A stretch of 64,000 nt of DNA from positions 34,889 to 98,888 of the forward strand of contig JAKAKR010000014.1 in assembly GCA_021813435.1 (NCBI GenBank). Reading direction: 5' to 3'. Positions 49,634 to 57,811 of this stretch are shown here, piece after piece. Source of the DNA: Nanobdellota archaeon (GTDB lineage: Archaea > Nanobdellota > Nanobdellia > Woesearchaeales > UBA9642). Each line of letters starts with the position of its first letter. The first letter of the stretch is position 1. The notes under the pieces are model-generated. The model was not told where the DNA came from, ran no database searches, and worked only from the letters and a program-made list of their open reading frames with translations. Both the position numbers and the translations under genes were made by a program.

Positions 49634-49655
49634 GGTGCCACCTTCGAACTATAAA

Positions 49656-49772
49656 CGGGTCGGACGAGATTTGAACTCGCGGCCACTGCATTGCTTTCAA
49701 AGTTTTTGAGATTTCAAAAACCCTGTTTTTTGTTAAAAGTGCAGTGCTCTAACCAGGCTGAGCTACCGACCC
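49656..49772 (-). tRNA. tRNA-Lys (TTT) with 42-nt intron
   Basis: Acceptor GGGTCGG pairs with CCGACCC, discriminator G, T-arm CGAG-TTCAAAT-CTCG. Anticodon stem CTGCA/TGCAG with loop CTTTTA, then an intron of about 42 nt that contains its own hairpin GTTTTTGA-AATC-TCAAAAAC, joined at 37/38. Mature about 75 nt. It follows tRNA-Asp by 36 nt and precedes rpoH. Confidence 0.9.
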
Positions 49773-49808
49773 ACAAACCCTGCTCGCCTGCATCTGGTGT
49801 ATACTGAA

Positions 49809-49910
49809 CGCCCTGGCCGGGATTCGAACCCGGGTCGAAGCCTTACTATGATGATTGTTTTTGGCAATCTCTCGACAGGGCTTCATGATAGGCCACTACA
49901 CTACCAAGGC
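49809..49910 (-). tRNA. tRNA-Asp (GTC) with 29-nt intron
   Basis: Acceptor GCCTTGG pairs with CCAGGGC (two G-U), discriminator G. T-arm CCGGG-TTCGAAT-CCCGG. Anticodon stem AAGCC/GGCTT with loop CTGTCG, then about 29 nt of intron with stem GATTG/CAATC, at 37/38. Mature 73 nt. Transcribed ahead of tRNA-Lys. Confidence 0.9.
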
Positions 49911-50346
49911 ATAATCGCCTAGGAATATCTTGTGGTGTATTGCGGTAGCTATCGCTTTACTCAAATAGTATGAGAACCATAGCCTTGCTCTGATAAAAAC
50001 AATACACGCATATTAATATTCCTCGTGACGTTACGTCAGTCTCAATATTCTCGCGCGTTGCAAATACGTAGTGTCATAAGCTCTTCTTGTCATTGATGAA
50101 CTTGCAAGCACCAAAACAGCTAAAGGAATTAGGAACCATTTATAAAAGTATTGGTTTTTTCCACATAACACCGCACAGAACTTATAAAGTAGTATGCGCT
50201 ATTCGTATGCGATAGACCGCGTTCATTGATGCAATGATGATGCAATATTTTTGATATACTGGTCTTTCTAAAATATAAAAATGCGTTTTTTGAAATTAAA
50301 AATATTTATAAACAATCACAATTCTCTCCAATGATTGTTCTACGAT
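49911..50346. other. 436-nt gap with several TATA-like boxes, no gene seen
   Basis: Holds a perfect palindrome TGACGT-T-ACGTCA (50026-50038), AT-rich promoter-like stretches at about 50144 (ATTTATAAAAG) and 50178 (ACTTATAAAG), and the tRNA-Tyr promoter AATATTTATAAAC at 50301-50313. No ORF with a credible start is visible. A small RNA between the two promoter-like boxes and the tRNA is possible. Confidence 0.5.
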
Positions 50347-50471
50347 CCCTTCGTAGCTCAATGGTTAGAGCGCATGGCTGTAGAAGTCGCACGACGAGGC
50401 CCTACAGGGCTATGGATGAATTGCGATCAGCCGTAACCATGAGGTTCCCGGTTCGAGTCTGGGCGAAGGGA
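50347..50471 (+). tRNA. tRNA-Tyr (GTA) with 52-nt intron
   Basis: Acceptor CCCTTCG pairs with CGAAGGG, discriminator A, T-loop TTCGAGT. Anticodon stem CATGG/CCATG with loop CTGTAG, then an intron of about 52 nt containing AGGCCCT-ACAGGGCT-type pairing, joined at 37/38. Mature 73 nt. It has its own promoter (TATA 50303-50312). Confidence 0.92.
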
Positions 50472-50584
50472 TTTTATTTTCTTCCTGATAGTCTGCTATT
50501 GAATAATTGATGTAAAGAATTATTGATTAAAAAGATTAAAAAAATTGTGGCGCGCTGGAGTGCGTGTGCTTAAGAATAATTCTA

Positions 50585-52039
50585 TTATTCGTCTGTCTCG
50601 GTGATCGCATGATGACTGCGGTGCAATAATTTTACACCGTTGGATAATTGCGTGCGCTCACCTGCCTTGGTCTGGAACCGGATCTTTGCGCTGGGCAGAT
50701 GCACGTTCCCGACGATATTGAGTTTGCTCTTCAGGCGGTAGCTGACGAGCCGCTCTTCGTATGGCTCGAGCAATTCAAGATTCCACATCAGGACTGAATG
50801 TTTCTTGTCTGCAGAGACCATCTTAGTCGGCTTGAGGCTGCCAAGAACTGATTCATCCTCGATATCGACGATCTTGGGATAGCGATCAATGATCTTGATA
50901 TTGCGAATGATGCGTCCTGAACGGTTCTTGATGTGCAATTTCACCTTGAGTTCTGAGACGCCCTGATCTGTCTCTGTTGTTATTTTTGCGCGTTTATAGA
51001 TGAGGACTGGGCTTCTGAACAAATAATAAAGTATGATACATACAATGATAATCACTGCGATAATAAAGAGGATGCTGTAATTTGTTGTGGCAACAATCTG
51101 CACTTTCTGCTCAGGTTTGAGCGGGACGTTCCATGCAATATAACTGACTCCATCCTCATTGAGCGTGAAATACTTGTCTGATGAAGAGGTAAAGATGCGC
51201 TGAAAGAAATTACTGCGCGTCTTAACTTGTTTTGTGACGTCATAATTTCCCTTGTTGATGAGGACGAATCGTTCCGTGGTCGTAAAAAGCGTCTTGGTGA
51301 GCGTCTCTTCAATGGAGATATCTGAATATTCTTTGATATAGACATCCTTGCTGACATCATTGATGGTCTGGTTGCCGACCATGATATGGATATTGACACT
51401 ATAGGTTCCGGGGCGCTGGAGCGGGTTGATCTCGAAAATGACTTGGTTTGTCTTCTCCTCGAGCGGACCGAGTGTTGTCGTGTATGATTTGTGGAAGAGT
51501 TCAGAGTCAATTGCGATATCGAGTTGCGTGATATTGAGCGGGTTTCTGTTGCGCAGATAAATCTCGATAGGGAATACATTGCGGGGATCAATCTCATTGG
51601 TCAAGTGCACTTCTGAAGCAATGTTCGGGGAATACGTCCGACGGGTTTCGTTGCTGGATTTGACATAAACGTACAGGTTCTCGTTCTGTACTGTTCCTGC
51701 CTGGAGTGATTTGATGGTCAGCGGTACAAGTTGCGGGCCATAGAATGCATCGCTGAGCGCGCTCACTTCAAGCGTGAAACTTGCAGTGCTGTTGGCGTCG
51801 ACTGTAATAAGTGTCGGGCTGACATCCCAATACGAGCTGATGGTATAAATCTGGATGCGATCAGATGTTGTTGCAGCATTCGTGATATTAAACGTGTATT
51901 GCGCAGTCTCATTTGTATAGATGCTCTCTTTGATTGGCGAATACGCAAGTTCAAATGGCAATGCGGTCGCAATCACTGTCCCTACAATGATGAGAAGGAG
52001 TATATATAGTGTTGTTCGTTTAATTGGCGCTAACATCAT
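50585..52039 (-). CDS. Surface protein with NEW3/CARDB-like beta domains and TM anchor
   Basis: 484 residues from ATG 52039 with GGTGA before it; the track uses a GTG at 52042. Signal peptide TLYILLLIIVGTVIATALPF. Three or four immunoglobulin-like beta repeats (NITNAATTSDRIQIYTISSY, VFPIEIYLRNRNPLNITQL, then QLTYSVN-like blocks), many Asn sequons, a membrane helix near residue 335 (ILFIIAVIIIVCIILYYLF), and a C-terminal cytoplasmic beta domain. Similar to archaeal COG1470-like proteins. It may anchor the S-layer or export machinery. Confidence 0.75.
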   Translation of the reverse strand: MMLAPIKRTTLYILLLIIVGTVIATALPFELAYSPIKESIYTNETAQYTFNITNAATTSDRIQIYTISSYWDVSPTLITVDANSTASFTLEVSALSDAFYGPQLVPLTIKSLQAGTVQNENLYVYVKSSNETRRTYSPNIASEVHLTNEIDPRNVFPIEIYLRNRNPLNITQLDIAIDSELFHKSYTTTLGPLEEKTNQVIFEINPLQRPGTYSVNIHIMVGNQTINDVSKDVYIKEYSDISIEETLTKTLFTTTERFVLINKGNYDVTKQVKTRSNFFQRIFTSSSDKYFTLNEDGVSYIAWNVPLKPEQKVQIVATTNYSILFIIAVIIIVCIILYYLFRSPVLIYKRAKITTETDQGVSELKVKLHIKNRSGRIIRNIKIIDRYPKIVDIEDESVLGSLKPTKMVSADKKHSVLMWNLELLEPYEERLVSYRLKSKLNIVGNVHLPSAKIRFQTKAGERTQLSNGVKLLHRSHHAITETDE

Positions 52040-52220
52040 CACTCACCCGAGACCCTATGTTTCGTGCAGTGCACGATTTTTTTTACCGAATGATTATCGG
52101 ATACGCTGAAATAGTCTCTACTATCCTCATTCATTTATATACTTTGTGGTTTGCTCGTACGCATGAATTATTCATAATTTGGCATATCTTTTATATATAC
52201 CACTTGATAATAAAAACAAT

Positions 52221-52230
52221 ATTTATAAAT
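52221..52230 (+). promoter_or_regulatory. TATA box of the isoprenoid synthase gene
   Basis: ATTTATAAAT lies 25 nt before the ATG at 52251, which fixes that start and predicts a leaderless transcript. Confidence 0.65.
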
Positions 52231-52250
52231 TTCGTTATGCTTGCGGTGTT

Positions 52251-53264
52251 ATGCAAGAAGGGTTTGATCGTAAGAGCCGCAAGCAGGAACAGTTCCGGCT
52301 ACGTGAAAATTATTTTGCAACATTAAAGGAAACCGCAGATATTGTTAATGCTTTTTTCTTCACATACATTGAGGATAAATTCAAACTTACGCCACAACTT
52401 AAATTTGATCTTACCGAACGTTACACTCAAGGAAAGACACAATTACGTGCAGCGCAGGTACGCTTTGCATATGAACTTGCAGGAGGAACGGATTGGAAAC
52501 AGATTGTTCCTGCCTGCGCGGCATCCACATTAAAAGAAGCAGCGTATTACTGCATCGATGATATATTCGATAAACATATCGACATACACCGCGTTCCACT
52601 GATAGGTATACCTTTTATTTCGTTATCCTACGCGATGATTAGCACATTAGATGATTCTTTTTCTCGAGAGGAAGTGCAGGAAGTAATCCATGAACTCTTT
52701 CGTCTTGACGAACTCAATGGACAGGGATTTATACTTGATTGCAAATTAACAACCCCTAATGAATACGCGTATTCAAAGAAGGTTGAGGGATATAATTTTT
52801 GGGAGCAAACAATGCGTATTGGTGCAATACTCGGTCATGCCGCACGTTCAGATATTGATCGGTTTGGGGAGATAGGAAAACATATCGGAAGCGCGTATAT
52901 CATCGCAAATGACACATGGGATTTTGCAAAAGACCTAGAAGATTTTCGCGCAGGAAAATACACTCTTCCGATACACTATGCGTTCGAGCACCTCACCGGT
53001 GCCGATAAAGAAACGTTTGTACGCTTATTCGCAAAAACCAATCTCTCCACTCAAGAAATGGACGCTATCCGTACAATTGTGGTGAATAATGATATTATTG
53101 CATACGGGCGAACGCATGCAAGAGTGCACTGCGATCATGCCATACAATTACTTGCAGTGTATCCAGATTCTAACGCAAAACAGATGATCACATTCGCAAC
53201 GACAATGACTCAGAAAAATAAACATTATACATTCCTTGATTCATATATGCAAACGAAGAAATAA
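52251..53264 (+). CDS. Trans-isoprenyl diphosphate synthase-like protein, diverged
   Basis: 337 residues from ATG 52251 (MQEGFDRKSRKQEQF); the track start precedes the promoter. Helical throughout. RAAQVRFAYELAGG and the first Asp motif CIDDIFDKH (DDxxD) resemble FPP/GGPP synthases, and YIIANDTWDFAKDLEDFRAG with KYTLPIHYA corresponds to the second motif and the GK-T-P signature. Its first Asp is replaced (NDTWD). It may make archaeal lipid or carotenoid precursors, or be a diverged non-canonical member. Its 3' end abuts the tRNA-Pro element. Confidence 0.72.
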   Translation: MQEGFDRKSRKQEQFRLRENYFATLKETADIVNAFFFTYIEDKFKLTPQLKFDLTERYTQGKTQLRAAQVRFAYELAGGTDWKQIVPACAASTLKEAAYYCIDDIFDKHIDIHRVPLIGIPFISLSYAMISTLDDSFSREEVQEVIHELFRLDELNGQGFILDCKLTTPNEYAYSKKVEGYNFWEQTMRIGAILGHAARSDIDRFGEIGKHIGSAYIIANDTWDFAKDLEDFRAGKYTLPIHYAFEHLTGADKETFVRLFAKTNLSTQEMDAIRTIVVNNDIIAYGRTHARVHCDHAIQLLAVYPDSNAKQMITFATTMTQKNKHYTFLDSYMQTKK

Positions 53265-53267
53265 CTA

Positions 53268-53352
53268 GGGCTACCCGAATTCGGACCAGAAGAGATTTTT
53301 ACAAAAAATCTCGTAAAAAGTGAATGTTCGACTTCGTCGAAGCATTCTTCTA
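53268..53352 (-). mobile_element. tRNA-Pro 3' element, copy 2 (after tRNA-Pro TGG)
   Basis: Read on the minus strand: bulged hairpin GAATG-C-TTCGAC-GAA-GTCGAA-CATTC, then CACTTTTTAC, GAGATTTTT-TGT-AAAAATCTC, then GGTCCGAATTCGGGTAGCCC, a near copy of the tRNA-Pro(TGG) 3' end GGTTCGAATCCGGGTAGCCC. The two are 87 bp apart. The 36-nt block is identical to copy 1, while the first stem differs but stays paired. The copied tRNA end carries the same C55 change seen in tRNA-Pro(CGG). Confidence 0.65.
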
Positions 53353-53426
53353 TGGGGCTACCCGGATTCGAACCGGGATCGCAAGGTCCCAAACCTCGAA
53401 GGCTAACCAGGTTACCCCATAGCCCC
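53353..53426 (-). tRNA. tRNA-Pro (TGG), no intron
   Basis: Acceptor GGGGCTA pairs with TAGCCCC, discriminator A, T-arm CCCGG-TTCGAAT-CCGGG with normal T55. Anticodon stem CGAGG/CCTTG holds loop TTTGGGA, anticodon TGG. A TATA-like TTTAAAAATA lies about 30 nt upstream (53452-53462). Third proline isoacceptor of the window. Confidence 0.93.
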
Positions 53427-53482
53427 ATCATCGCAAAAGAAAAGGTGTTTATTTTTAAATCTTTTGAAAGCGCAGAGAGATG

Positions 53483-53628
53483 AGGCTCCTTTCAAAAAGT
53501 CTCTTTTATTGCCTTGCGAACACTCAAATGACTATGGCGATTGCAAATAGCTCGTCATACAATGATACATTATTGCGATGTGAGCGGCAAAAAAAGTCGA
53601 GCCGAAGACGAGATTTTGAAAGGAGCCT
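53483..53628. repeat. 146-bp unit with 15-bp perfect inverted ends
   Basis: AGGCTCCTTTCAAAA (53483-53497) pairs with TTTTGAAAGGAGCCT (53614-53628). The interior holds no ORF but includes the stretch (53523-53588) that resembles the repeat at 7957-8007. It lies upstream of tRNA-Pro(TGG) and next to the 57-aa gene. It looks like a miniature inverted-repeat element or a structured RNA. Confidence 0.6.
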
Positions 53629-53692
53629 GAGCGATTAATAAAATTTATAAATTTCATCACCCCTCATGGGGTTTTTGTACCGGGGGATTCAT

Positions 53693-53866
53693 ATGGCAAA
53701 AATCACAAAAAAAGAGGAATATGACGTTTCAGGAATCATCGAGATTGACGACAATAAGAAGAAACGTGATGAATATGACCTTGGCCGCGAGGATCAAGAC
53801 AGCGACACTGATGATGATGAACTCGATTTCGATGGCGACTTTGATTTTGACGACGGCGGGGATTAA
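53693..53866 (+). CDS. 57-aa acidic protein
   Basis: Start from ATG 53693 with GGGGGA before it; the track start is upstream. MAKITKKEEYDVSGIIEIDD, then a run of Asp/Glu (DSDTDDDELDFDGDFDFDDG). Disordered, strongly acidic. Layout (basic start, acidic tail) matches the 53-aa protein at 8862. Possibly a chaperone-like or charge-shielding peptide. TATA-like AAATTTATAAATT lies about 45 nt upstream. Confidence 0.6.
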   Translation: MAKITKKEEYDVSGIIEIDDNKKKRDEYDLGREDQDSDTDDDELDFDGDFDFDDGGD

Positions 53867-53937
53867 ACGCGATTACCCGTACACATGATTGTTCTATAAC
53901 AGAAATAAATAAAACGCCAATCCACTTGCGCAGGCGC

Positions 53938-56415
53938 CTATCTTTTCTTTACAGTCTTCTTCTTTTTCGGAAGATTATTCTCCTTGAGTTCAAGTTCAGT
54001 TGAGGTGATTGTTGCGGTCTCTGATTTTTTCGGGGAAGCGGTCTTTGAAGATTTCTTTGCAGTACTTTTTTTGGAAATAGATGTCGCAGCCGTCTTTTTT
54101 GCACTCTTACTTTTAGCCTGCGTGATGTCCGCATCTTTTTTTGCAGCAGCGTCTTTTTGCGCGTGCTTGCGCGCAGGACCGCCGATGCGCTCGATATGCC
54201 TGCATTTGGGGAATGCCGAGCACCCAAGGAATTGCCCGTACATTGATTTGCGCAGGACCAATGGTTTTGCGCACTTCGGGCAGGTCTTGGTGAGTGTTCC
54301 TGCCTCAAGCTCCTCGATCTCTTTTCGCAGCGCCTCATCCTCGACTTTTTTTGAGGGGCAATTGACATTGATGCAGGTTTCCTTTGTCTTTCTGCCATTC
54401 AGAATCTTAATAATGGGAAATTGGCATTGCGGACAAATCTTATCAGTCTTTTTGGGAATGCCGAACACCGGCAGGTTGAAGAGTGCAGTGCACGTCGGAT
54501 AATTGGTGCATCCGATGAATTTTCTCTTGCTAATCTTTGAGTAGCGTATAGCAAGTTTTCCCTCCTTGCAGAGCGGGCATGTGGAAAGTTCGCTCTCCTG
54601 GCGCATGCTCTCCTTGTGGGATTCTGTAAGTGCTTCGCCGATGGGCTTTTCATTTTTCTTGAATTTGGTGAGAATAGTTGTGAGTGTTGATTCTGCCTCT
54701 GCAAGAACCTTCTCTTCAGTGAATTTTTTTTCACGGATACCGTCCATCTCCTGCTCAAAATGGCGGGTGAGTCCCTCATCAAGAATTTCCGGACAATATT
54801 TTTCCAGTGTCTGGACTGTCTTGATCCCGAGTTCTGTAGCCTCGATTGACTCATTCTTGATATAATTGCGATCATACAATGAATCAACGATTGCAGCGCG
54901 CGTCGCCTTTGTCCCGAGTTCCTGCCGTTCCAGTTCCTTGATGATTGATGCAGGGGTATAACGCCTTGGCGGCTGGGTCTCCTTGTCGTGGACAATGACT
55001 TCCTGATGGTGTACCACATCTTTTTCCTGCGCAAGAGGGAGATCCTCCTCTTCAAGTTTGACATAGGGCGCGTAGAGCGCATGCCATCCCTTCTCAACTG
55101 TTCGCGTACCTTTTGCCTGGAATGGTTCATTGACGATATTGATCGTAAGAGTTACAGTCTCGCGGGTCGCATCGCTTCCAAAACAGGAGAGGAACCGCTT
55201 GACGATAAGATCATAGATTTTGAATTGCCAATCCTTGAGCTTTGGCGCAGCGCCAGTCGGATAGATTGCAGGATGCGCAGGATCAGTCTTTTTACCCTCG
55301 CTGGGGATAAGCGGACCGCGTGATGCGATTGCAACCAGCGGCGTATATGATGGTTGTTTTGCAAGTGCATCCATGATTTTTTTATAATTGATCTCTTTAG
55401 GAAGTTTTTGAGATGATGTTCTGGGGTAGGAGATGAATCCGCCGGTGTAGAGTTCCTGGGCGATATCAAGCGTCTGTCGTGGCTTGATGCCAAAGAGCCG
55501 GTACGACTCCATTTGCAGCGTCGTAAGATCAAAAGGCACGGGCGCTTTTTGGATAAACCTATTTTTCTGGACTCCGGAAATAACGCCATCTTTTCCCTGA
55601 ACTTTCTCTGCGATTGCGCGCGCCTCTTTCTCGTCACTGAATTTGCCTTTGGTGTGCCAGGACTGCACAAGTTCCGGATGTTTTCCGATAGTGACGTTTG
55701 CCTGGACTTCCCAGTAGGGTTCAGGCTTAAATGCTGCAATCTCTTCCTCTTTATCGACGATAAGTTTGAGCGCAGGACCCTGGACACGCCCGGATGAGAG
55801 TATCTTGAATATGCCGGCATTTTTCATCGCAAGAGTCAGTGCCCGGCTTAGATTAATACCATACATCCAATCCAGATAGTGGCGCGTCTCTCCGGCGATT
55901 GCCTGACCCCAGTCCAGCGTTTTTGATTTATGCGCGTAGGATTCAATGAGATCGTCTTTGGTGAGCGTTGAGAATTTCATGCGCGCAGCATCTTTCTGCT
56001 TGCAGATATAGCGCACACAGTTCAGGCCGATGACTTCGCCTTCAATATCATAATCTGTCGCGACAGTGTAAGCGCTTGCGCCTTTCGCGAGTTTTTTTAA
56101 TGCTGCAACATATTTTTTGGTGAAGCTTTTTGCATCAATCTCTCCGGATTCCTTCCATTGCAGATCAAAAACAGGATATTTGAATGATTTTTCCTTCTCG
56201 GCGACTGTGTAGAGGTGTCCCACGGCGCAGCCGATGACAATATCATTCTTGCCATGCGTCACTTTATAATACGGGACGCCCTGGTAGGATTCTTTTATGG
56301 GCTTTCCGTCGGCAAGTGCGGCAGCGATCATTTTTGCCGCGTTCGGTTTTTCAGTGATGATCAGTTCATATCCCATGTTATCGTCGGAAAAATGCAGATT
56401 GTGTTGTTGTTTCAT
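53938..56415 (-). CDS. topA: DNA topoisomerase I (type IA)
   Basis: About 825 residues from ATG 56415, about 12 nt after the expected transcript start; MGYELIITEKPNAAKMIAAA at 56376 is the alternative. TOPRIM residues include TDYDIEGEVIG and the active-site region GGFISYPRTSSQKLP (Tyr). Three or four C-terminal zinc ribbons follow (CPLCKEGKL, CPQCQFPI, CPKCAKPLVL). The last 85 residues are Lys/Ala/Ser-rich (KSAKKTAATSISKKSTAKKS), histone H1-like. It relaxes negative supercoils. Confidence 0.94.
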   Translation of the reverse strand: MKQQHNLHFSDDNMGYELIITEKPNAAKMIAAALADGKPIKESYQGVPYYKVTHGKNDIVIGCAVGHLYTVAEKEKSFKYPVFDLQWKESGEIDAKSFTKKYVAALKKLAKGASAYTVATDYDIEGEVIGLNCVRYICKQKDAARMKFSTLTKDDLIESYAHKSKTLDWGQAIAGETRHYLDWMYGINLSRALTLAMKNAGIFKILSSGRVQGPALKLIVDKEEEIAAFKPEPYWEVQANVTIGKHPELVQSWHTKGKFSDEKEARAIAEKVQGKDGVISGVQKNRFIQKAPVPFDLTTLQMESYRLFGIKPRQTLDIAQELYTGGFISYPRTSSQKLPKEINYKKIMDALAKQPSYTPLVAIASRGPLIPSEGKKTDPAHPAIYPTGAAPKLKDWQFKIYDLIVKRFLSCFGSDATRETVTLTINIVNEPFQAKGTRTVEKGWHALYAPYVKLEEEDLPLAQEKDVVHHQEVIVHDKETQPPRRYTPASIIKELERQELGTKATRAAIVDSLYDRNYIKNESIEATELGIKTVQTLEKYCPEILDEGLTRHFEQEMDGIREKKFTEEKVLAEAESTLTTILTKFKKNEKPIGEALTESHKESMRQESELSTCPLCKEGKLAIRYSKISKRKFIGCTNYPTCTALFNLPVFGIPKKTDKICPQCQFPIIKILNGRKTKETCINVNCPSKKVEDEALRKEIEELEAGTLTKTCPKCAKPLVLRKSMYGQFLGCSAFPKCRHIERIGGPARKHAQKDAAAKKDADITQAKSKSAKKTAATSISKKSTAKKSSKTASPKKSETATITSTELELKENNLPKKKKTVKKR

Positions 56416-56568
56416 CTGCAAATTTTTTTAAGAATAATCTAGCGACTATATAAAAATTGTGATTTGTGAAAAAAATGCCGCATTTTTATCGACGAGAAAT
56501 CTTGTTCGTATTTGTGCAAGTGATGTGCGAGCATAGAACAGTCTGCTGCAAAGGATGAACTTGCGGTA

Positions 56569-56694
56569 TTATTTGAGTCGGCATTCAATGACGTTTTGCG
56601 CGAATAGCGTGTAGGTGTATCGGTTCATCAGTATTACCGCGCCTGTCGTTATTTCTTCTTCCAGTTCCTCTTCAGTCCAATAATCCTTGTCCAT
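56569..56694 (-). CDS. 41-aa hypothetical peptide
   Basis: Below the track limit: MDKDYWTEEELEEEITTGAV, then NRYTYTLFAQNVIECRLK. GGTGA lies before the ATG, and the TATA-like AGTATTTAT is about 55 nt upstream. It is acidic then strand-like, plausible as a small folded domain or a truncated protein. In the 370-nt gap between topA and the regulator gene nothing else is seen. Confidence 0.45.
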   Translation of the reverse strand: MDKDYWTEEELEEEITTGAVILMNRYTYTLFAQNVIECRLK

Positions 56695-56859
56695 TGTTTC
56701 ACCTGTGCTGTTTGTTTGATGTTATGTGGCGTATGGTATTGTTACGTACGGCATAAATACTACAAAGAGTTGTAATCATTATGAGTTTTATTGACAAAAA
56801 ATATGTATCAGCGTTGCAGTAGGATTAAATTTTTAAAGAACGACCTCTTTGTCCCTTGC

Positions 56860-57720
56860 ATGCTTGACGCTGAGACAACCAAAAAGATTCTTGATTTTGT
56901 CTATAGCAAGCCGCGCTCCATCCAGGAGATTGCCCAGCATATCGGCAAGAACTGGAGGACTGCAGATACCTATACAGAAAAGATCCATAAAGAACAGGGT
57001 GTTCTTGCATTCCGGACATTTCGCGGGGGGACACGCGGGGCCTTAAAGATTGTCTATTGGAACAATGTCGAGAAGATCCATTCCTCGGATTTTCAGGAGC
57101 GGCTCTTCAAGCGCATTGAATCCAGTCGCACAAAAGAGGATTTCAGCCCCTTTGACATCTATCAGTATGTCGATGAAAAAAAACGTTCGGCATTCCTTGA
57201 GGAACAATCAGAATATCATATCACTGAAACGCAGAATCTTATCGGAAGCCTGCGCAGTGCAGCATCGCAGGTCATGATCTTTTCAGGAAATCTTTCCTGG
57301 GTCAATGCGCAGCAGGGAAGAAAGAGGATTATTGACGTCTTTGAAGAACTCGCTGATCGCAATGTCGTCATCAAGATCCTCTGTCGGGTCGATATGGATT
57401 CCATGGGTAATGTCGAGAAAATGCTTGCAATAAACCATAAGCTCAAAAAAGAGATGATTGAGATCCGTCACAGCGAGCAGCCGTTCCGCGCGTTCATCAT
57501 TGATGATACCTTTGCGCGATTCAAGGAGGTGCAATGGACGACAAAACAGACCCGGGCAGGTCCTGAAAAACGCCAGCACTATATATTCTATGAGATCCGT
57601 GATGAAGACTGGATTGAGTGGCTGGAAAAAGTGTTCTGGTCAATCTTTCGGACAAGCATTAGTGCGCAGAAGCGGATAGGGGACATCAACAGTATCCGGG
57701 CAATCAAGAACAAGAAATAA
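56860..57720 (+). CDS. HTH regulator with PLD-like C-terminal domain (TrmB-like)
   Basis: 286 residues from ATG 56860, about 25 nt after TTTTTAAAG; the track start is in the promoter. Residues about 1-60 form a winged helix (KKILDFVYSKPRSIQEIAQH, IGKNWRTADTYTEKI). About 125-270 is a phospholipase D-like domain without the catalytic HKD, as in TrmB regulators (VMIFSGNLSWV, VVIKILCRVDMDS, FRAFIIDDTFARFKEV). Probably a small-molecule-responsive repressor. Target unknown. Confidence 0.72.
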   Translation: MLDAETTKKILDFVYSKPRSIQEIAQHIGKNWRTADTYTEKIHKEQGVLAFRTFRGGTRGALKIVYWNNVEKIHSSDFQERLFKRIESSRTKEDFSPFDIYQYVDEKKRSAFLEEQSEYHITETQNLIGSLRSAASQVMIFSGNLSWVNAQQGRKRIIDVFEELADRNVVIKILCRVDMDSMGNVEKMLAINHKLKKEMIEIRHSEQPFRAFIIDDTFARFKEVQWTTKQTRAGPEKRQHYIFYEIRDEDWIEWLEKVFWSIFRTSISAQKRIGDINSIRAIKNKK

Positions 57721-57811
57721 TACTCCGGTATCCACGATATCAGCAGAAAATCTTCCTAAATATCAATAAAAAAAGAGAAGTATCAATAAGAAAAAATAAG
57801 AAAGAAAAAAT

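Noticed and set aside
50080-50250. C/D box small RNA (TGATGA motifs near 50092 and 50230)
   Set aside because: No CTGA D box at a suitable distance, so the motifs are probably chance.
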